Translations under genes and position numbers: made by a program
Assembly: GCA_047630275.1 (NCBI GenBank)
Contig: JBLHVN010000002.1
Span: forward strand, 930,001 to 994,000
Length of the DNA stretch: 64,000 bases
Direction of reading: 5' to 3'
DNA from: GCA-2720865 sp047630275
GTDB taxonomy: Bacteria > Bdellovibrionota > Bacteriovoracia > Bacteriovoracales > Bacteriovoracaceae
In this document: piece by piece, positions 59,941 through 64,000 of the stretch
Position numbering within the stretch: position 1 is the stretch's first letter
Layout of the letters: the number at the start of each line of letters is the position of its first letter
The notes under the pieces: model-generated
What the model saw: only the letters and a program-made list of their open reading frames with translations
Told to the model about the DNA's origin: nothing
The model's database searches: none

Positions 59941-60729
59941 ATGAATATTTTTGTATGCGTAAAGCAGGTTCCAGATACGGAAACTAAAGTTATACCGAAT
60001 GGTGACGGTTCATTCATCGAAACAAACTCTATCAAATGGATCATGAATCCATATGATGAATTCGCTGTAGAGCAGGCCTTACTTGTGAAAGCTAGTAATG
60101 CTGGATCAACAGTTACTGTTCTTAGAGTTGGCGCGGTACATGATACTGAAGCACTAAGAACTGCTCTTGCTATGGGTGCAGATGATGCGATCTTAGTGGA
60201 AGCTGATGATAATATAGACTCTTACATGACTGCAAAAGCACTTAAAGGTGCTATCGAAAAATCAGGAAAGGCCGCAGATTTAATCTTTTCAGGTAAACAA
60301 TCAATCGATAGCGACTGTTTACAAGTTCCTCAACTTTTAGCTCAAATGTTAAACCTTCCTTCTGTTTCAGTTGTAGTTGGTTACGAGGGTGATTCATCAA
60401 ACATTGTTTTAAAAAGAGAAATTGAAGGTGGAGCACTTGAAGTTTACAACTGTTCCTCCCCAGCACTTGTTGCATGTAATAAAGGAATCAATACTCCTAG
60501 GTATGCTTCGCTTCCTGGAATTATGAAAGCTAAGAAAAAGCCTCTCGCTCAACATTCTTTAAGTGATGTTGGTGTTTCTGCAGAAGATAGAAGAGTTGTT
60601 TATTCAGAGTTTCATTTACCTCCTGAAAAGCCAGCAGGAAAGAAGTTTGACGCTATGGATGAAGCTGCACAAGCAGGAATTGTTAAAGAAGTTGTGGGTC
60701 TACTCAGAACTGAAGCTAAAGTTTTATAA
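59941..60729 (+). CDS. etfB: Electron transfer flavoprotein beta subunit
   Basis: EtfB binds AMP and, with EtfA, passes electrons from acyl-CoA dehydrogenase to ETF:quinone oxidoreductase. The 262 residues start NIFVCVKQVPDTETKV. DEFAVEQALLVK, GKQSIDSDCLQVPQLLA and VACNKGINTPRYASLPGIMKAKKKPL are the family signatures. The ATG at 59941 with AAGGAG eight bases upstream is preferred over the TTG at 59920. Confidence 0.97.
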   Translation: MNIFVCVKQVPDTETKVIPNGDGSFIETNSIKWIMNPYDEFAVEQALLVKASNAGSTVTVLRVGAVHDTEALRTALAMGADDAILVEADDNIDSYMTAKALKGAIEKSGKAADLIFSGKQSIDSDCLQVPQLLAQMLNLPSVSVVVGYEGDSSNIVLKREIEGGALEVYNCSSPALVACNKGINTPRYASLPGIMKAKKKPLAQHSLSDVGVSAEDRRVVYSEFHLPPEKPAGKKFDAMDEAAQAGIVKEVVGLLRTEAKVL

Positions 60730-60738
60730 GGATTTATA

Positions 60739-61698
60739 ATGGCAAAAATACTCGTTTTTACAGAAACAAATAAAGAAAATGTTAAGACTGTTAGTTTAGA
60801 AATTCTAGGAAAGCTAGCTGGTCATGAAGTTGATGTCGCTACTATCGGTGACATTGGCGCTGAAGGTACGACTGAACTGGCTAAAAATGGAGCTGCAAAT
60901 ATCCATTGCCTAAAAGGCGACAAGCTAGATCAATATTCTCCTGAAGGTTATGCAAATGCTTTAAAAGAATTTATTTCTTCTAACTCTTATGATTACGTTT
61001 TTGCAGGTGCAACTTCTACAGGTAAAGACTTAATGCCTCGTCTGGCAGGAATGCTTGATGCTGGTATGGCCAGTGAAGTAACTAATTTTCAGTTTGAAGG
61101 TGATGAGTTCCAAGGAACTAGGCCAATGTTTGCCGGCAAGTGCCTTTGTAAAGTTAGAATACAAGGCCCAAAACCTCATTTTGTAACTGTTCGACCTAAT
61201 GCTTTAGGTCTAACAGAGTCACCTACTGCAGGCGCAGGAAATAAAGCTGATGTTGCTGCTAACGCTGGTGAAATCAGAGCAACAATTAAAGAGATCATTA
61301 AAGGCGCTTCAGAGAAAGTTGACCTCTCTGAAGCTAATATAATTGTTTCTGGCGGAAGGGCGATGAAGAACGCGGAAAACTTCAAGATTCTTGATGAACT
61401 CGCTGAAGTTCTTGGCGCCACAGTTGGCGCTTCAAGAGCTGCTGTCGATTCAGGTTATGCGCCTCACTCAATGCAAGTAGGACAAACTGGAAAAACTGTT
61501 GCTCCAACACTATATATTGCTTGTGGAATTTCAGGAGCTATTCAACACCTTGCGGGGATGAGAACTTCTAAAGTTATTGTTGCGATCAATACAGACCCTG
61601 ATGCGCCTATCTTCACTAAGGCTGATTACGGAATAGTAGGGGATCTCTTTCAGATCGTTCCTATTTTAAAAGAAGAATTAAAGGCTTTATTGTCTTAA
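60739..61698 (+). CDS. etfA: Electron transfer flavoprotein alpha subunit
   Basis: EtfA carries the FAD. The 319 residues have the N-terminal domain ending near 180 and the conserved FAD domain: IIVSGGRAMKNAENFKILDELAEVLGATVGASRAAVDSGYAPHSMQVGQTGKTVAPTLYIACGISGAIQH, followed by AINTDPDAPIFTKADYGIVGD. It lies 9 bases after etfB and is followed by a terminator. Confidence 0.98.
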   Translation: MAKILVFTETNKENVKTVSLEILGKLAGHEVDVATIGDIGAEGTTELAKNGAANIHCLKGDKLDQYSPEGYANALKEFISSNSYDYVFAGATSTGKDLMPRLAGMLDAGMASEVTNFQFEGDEFQGTRPMFAGKCLCKVRIQGPKPHFVTVRPNALGLTESPTAGAGNKADVAANAGEIRATIKEIIKGASEKVDLSEANIIVSGGRAMKNAENFKILDELAEVLGATVGASRAAVDSGYAPHSMQVGQTGKTVAPTLYIACGISGAIQHLAGMRTSKVIVAINTDPDAPIFTKADYGIVGDLFQIVPILKEELKALLS

Positions 61699-61705
61699 AA
61701 TAGAG

Positions 61706-61736
61706 AAAGGGGGACCGATTGGTCCTCCTTTTTATT
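61706..61736 (+). terminator. Rho-independent terminator after etfA
   Basis: AAAGGGGGACC-GATT-GGTCCTCCTTT forms an 11-bp stem with one G-U pair, followed by TT and ATTATT, just after the etfA stop. It closes the acd-etfB-etfA transcript and abuts the convergent 61735 gene. Confidence 0.88.
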
Positions 61737-62904
61737 ATTCCACGCTAGCAGGCTTTCTTTCACTTTTTCCAAACGAAAATCCATATTTTTTAACATGTTC
61801 TAGTTTTTTCTCATTGTCGATGAAAAGAACTACATCTTCTTCGTTATCAAGCTCTTCAGCAGGTACTCTTTCAATTCCTGGCTCACCTTCGTTTCTTTCT
61901 GTATTTATAGGTCTTACTGGTCTGGCATTTTGAGCCGGAGCTGGTTGTTGAGTTTCTTCAAAATTGGCAAACTTTTCTTGAGTTTGGTCATACTTTTCTC
62001 TGGTCACGAAAGTTAAGATTGCTCCCTGAAGTGGTCCAGTAGCAAACCTAACCTTATAACTATTTTCTCCATTGTTTGAAATAATTCCTGTTGCAATCTG
62101 TCCAGCTATATCAGTTTCAAATTGACCACCGTCTTTTATCTCAGCAAAAGAAAAATCTAGATTCACCTCTTTATTAGATCCTGAATTTAACGATGCTCTA
62201 AAGTCTTGAATACTTCCGTCAAATACACTTAAGCTTCCATTTACCTGTGTAACATTAAGAATATTGCGAGACTGTAATGGATTAAGAGCACTCTCTAAAA
62301 GGAGGTCCATATCATTAATTCTAATACCCTTCTTAGATTCTTTAGCTTTTTGAGTTGGTTCAACTAGTTTTGTAGTCGTAGCTAATGTTGGCCTCTTGAA
62401 TCTTGGCTTCTCAATTAGCTTCTTTGCTTCAAGAATCTCATATCCACCATTAACGACTTTAAAGAGAGCAATAGTATTCTTATCTGTTAATAAAGAAATC
62501 TTGAAAGTTTGATTCTTATCTTTATCTAGAACAACTGTACTTGTTGAAACCATTTCCATTTTCACGATGACGATTGATTTCTTATCGTTAGCATTTTTGT
62601 ATGAATCGTAAATAGCGTTACCTTTAGTATCTAAGACTCTAGTTACTTCCCATTTACCATTAATTTTCTTTTTATTTTCTTCATTTACACCCAAGTAACT
62701 TACTGCTGGTAGATTAAAGTCATGAACTCTTGAGGCCACTATCCTTTTTGTCTGCTCGGGAGTGAAAGAGACGATATCTATTTTGTTTTCAAACATAAAC
62801 GCATTAGACTTGAGCTTAAGATCAGCATAAGTTCCGGCTAAAACAGCGCTCCCTAATAAGGTGCTTAGAAAATAGGTTTTAAATGTCGATATTGTTCTTT
62901 TCAT
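61735..62904 (-). CDS. Exported protein of unknown function
   Basis: A 389-residue protein from the ATG at 62904, which has AGGAG six bases upstream; an in-frame extension to 62955 adds 17 atypical residues. The signal segment is KRTISTFKTYFLSTLLGSAVLAGTYA. The mature part is beta-rich, with a Pro/Gln-rich linker (about 325-345) and an acidic segment before a basic C-terminus. No family recognised; a periplasmic or surface role is likely. Confidence 0.75.
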   Translation of the reverse strand: MKRTISTFKTYFLSTLLGSAVLAGTYADLKLKSNAFMFENKIDIVSFTPEQTKRIVASRVHDFNLPAVSYLGVNEENKKKINGKWEVTRVLDTKGNAIYDSYKNANDKKSIVIVKMEMVSTSTVVLDKDKNQTFKISLLTDKNTIALFKVVNGGYEILEAKKLIEKPRFKRPTLATTTKLVEPTQKAKESKKGIRINDMDLLLESALNPLQSRNILNVTQVNGSLSVFDGSIQDFRASLNSGSNKEVNLDFSFAEIKDGGQFETDIAGQIATGIISNNGENSYKVRFATGPLQGAILTFVTREKYDQTQEKFANFEETQQPAPAQNARPVRPINTERNEGEPGIERVPAEELDNEEDVVLFIDNEKKLEHVKKYGFSFGKSERKPASVE

Positions 62905-63092
62905 AACTACTCCTGCCCAATTTAATGCAACAGTCGTGCCACGCGTTAAAAACAACCAAAAAGGCCATGCACACCGATAAAAGGTGTTAACCTATTGAAA
63001 TTATATAATGAAATTGTAGGCTTTCTAGGCGCCTAGATCAGAGAGTTGTCTAAAGTTTAGACGGCTATATAAATAATTACATTAATATAGAG

Positions 63093-63626
63093 CTAGGAGA
63101 CGACTTTTAAAGCACCTTTTTTCCTAAGGGAAACAAGTCCTAGGGTGACCTCAAAGTCTAATAGAGGCGAGTTCTTGTAGATATCTGCTACTTTTCCAAA
63201 GTCACTTATAGTGCAAAGAATATCAAACTCGCTAGCAGAGATCTTATCTCCTCTACAAACAAAGTCTGGGTTGATGATCAATCGTTTACCTGGAGGTGGC
63301 TTGAGCTTCTTACTTGATTCTATTTTCTCGTATACCTCTCGAAAGGTGTTCTCAAAGTCACCTAAGGCAAATTCGAACTGAACCTTTTCTTGACCGATAA
63401 CCTCGGGCTCTACGATATAGCTAAACTTAACAAGTTCAGCAAAGTCTTCGTACGCTAGGTTAAGTAATGCTTTCTTCCCAGAAGATCCATTGTAGTTACA
63501 GCCGACGATGTCACCGTTATGAACAAGTACTTCACCTTTTAATTGACCAGAATCGTTTCCTTGAAAAACGATCCTTCCATCAAAGCCTATAGCTGACTGT
63601 TCCCGTAGGATTTTAAAAATACTCAT
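63093..63626 (-). CDS. DUF4388/PATAN-type domain protein
   Basis: A 177-residue cytoplasmic protein. The N-terminal half (IVFQGNDSGQLKGEVLVHNGDIVGCNYNGSSGKKALLNL) fits the PATAN/DUF4388 pattern of a strand pair with a G-x-I-v-x-a motif followed by a helix, common in regulatory proteins of delta-type bacteria. The C-terminal winged-helix-like segment (ISASEFDILCTISDFGKVADIYKNSPLLDFEVTLGLVSLRKKGALKV) matches the tail often found after it. It probably regulates by protein contact; partner unknown. Confidence 0.7.
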   Translation of the reverse strand: MSIFKILREQSAIGFDGRIVFQGNDSGQLKGEVLVHNGDIVGCNYNGSSGKKALLNLAYEDFAELVKFSYIVEPEVIGQEKVQFEFALGDFENTFREVYEKIESSKKLKPPPGKRLIINPDFVCRGDKISASEFDILCTISDFGKVADIYKNSPLLDFEVTLGLVSLRKKGALKVVS

Positions 63627-63719
63627 TTAGAACTCAATTCTGCCGTTTTTTATTTAACTAGATACTAATTCAAAACAATATTATCATTAATAGAGGTTAT
63701 TTAAAATTCGGAAATCACA

Positions 63720-64000
63720 TTGGCCTATAAAAGATCTATTTTACTTATTAATCCTAAGTTTCAGCTAAAAATTAGTGGACTAGTTTGTTTACTTGCGGTT
63801 GCATCTTCGCTGATCTATCCGTGGACAATATCTGATTTACTAACAGACTTCGCTAACTTTCTGCAGACAACCAATCCAGAGGCAGCAAAAAATATCGCTG
63901 ATAAAAAAACAAACCTAATGTCATTTTTAGTATTATGGCAGATAGGTTTTAACGGATTTATTTTTATTTATTTTATTAGAGTGACCCATAAAATTGCGGG
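63720..64000 (+). CDS. Two-span membrane protein, C-terminus cut by window edge
   Basis: A frame opens at TTG 63720 with GGAAAT upstream; an in-frame stop at 63702 excludes an earlier start. The visible 93 residues begin MAYKRSILLINPKFQLKISG and have spans at about 18-37 and 70-86. The last residues, FIRVTHKIAG, resemble the start of a HAMP-like region in signalling proteins of this bacterial group. What follows cannot be seen, so kinase, chemoreceptor and other fates remain open. Confidence 0.65.
   Translation, partial: MAYKRSILLINPKFQLKISGLVCLLAVASSLIYPWTISDLLTDFANFLQTTNPEAAKNIADKKTNLMSFLVLWQIGFNGFIFIYFIRVTHKIA

Overview
This is an AT-rich, gene-dense stretch of bacterial chromosome made almost wholly of core genes. 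It carries a diderm envelope gene set (lpxC, bamD, a TonB-type protein, FlgH/FlgI flagellar rings, many lipoproteins). It also has a dense flagellar operon with csrA-fliW, frequent TTG/GTG starts and a low-GC Lys/Ile/Asn-rich proteome. Together with the many orphan lipoproteins, CHASE2/NtrC signalling and fused isobutyryl-CoA mutase, this points to a Bdellovibrionota-type organism, most likely Bacteriovoracaceae (Bacteriovorax or Halobacteriovorax-like). That assignment is inference from gene content and style. I see no insertion sequence, prophage, CRISPR array or integrase.

Layout: 1-3440 is the translation/secretion block read leftward: promoter, tRNA-Thr(UGU), tRNA-Tyr, tRNA-Gly(UCC), tRNA-Thr(GGU), tuf, terminator, tRNA-Trp, a strongly structured spacer, secE, nusG (cut by the window edge). 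3459-6960 holds rlmB, proS and lpxC. 7275-9043 holds small envelope genes (glycine-zipper lipoprotein, thioesterase, FecR-domain protein, a short secreted ORF). 9040-11463 is ruvCAB plus a small membrane protein. 11584-13924 is one-carbon metabolism (folD-gcvT-gcvH). 14529-19504 is a leftward envelope block: xseB, a catalytically dead patatin-like lipoprotein, PBP1A and TonB.

19805-29089 is the flagellar operon flgF-flgG-flgA-flgH-flgI-flgJ(N)-flgM-flgN-flgK-flgL, then csrA and fliW, closed by a terminator. 29155-33065 runs leftward: BatE-like TPR/SH3 protein, cyclic-nucleotide-binding protein, AI-2E family permease, BamD and a TPR protein. 33137-37047 is an arginine succinyltransferase (AST) type operon (aminotransferase, astA, astD). 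37722-39132 is a tRNA-Asn followed after 7 bases by an orphan HExxH peptide-modification-type protein, which I consider the most unusual item. 39089-42303 holds Fe-S assembly genes (YgfZ-TPR fusion, ErpA/IscA), an FHA protein and a cobalamin adenosyltransferase. 42303-45446 is the fused isobutyryl-CoA mutase IcmF.

45585-50921 holds a ferredoxin and a leftward operon of an M48-like pseudopeptidase, CHASE2 histidine kinase, NtrC-type regulator and Lgt-like protein. 51026-56987 holds an endonuclease IV homologue, small envelope genes and a putative peptidoglycan-recycling operon (LysM lipoprotein, M48-like pseudopeptidase lipoprotein, AmgK-like kinase, MurU-like nucleotidyltransferase). 57116-58720 holds an outer-membrane-type protein, a small lipoprotein and folK. 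58781-61698 is acyl-CoA dehydrogenase-etfB-etfA, followed by three less well understood genes to the window end.

Recurring themes are tight translational coupling (1-, 4- and 11-base overlaps), convergent genes whose stop codons interlock in a 4-base sequence, and enzyme-like envelope proteins that have lost their catalytic residues.
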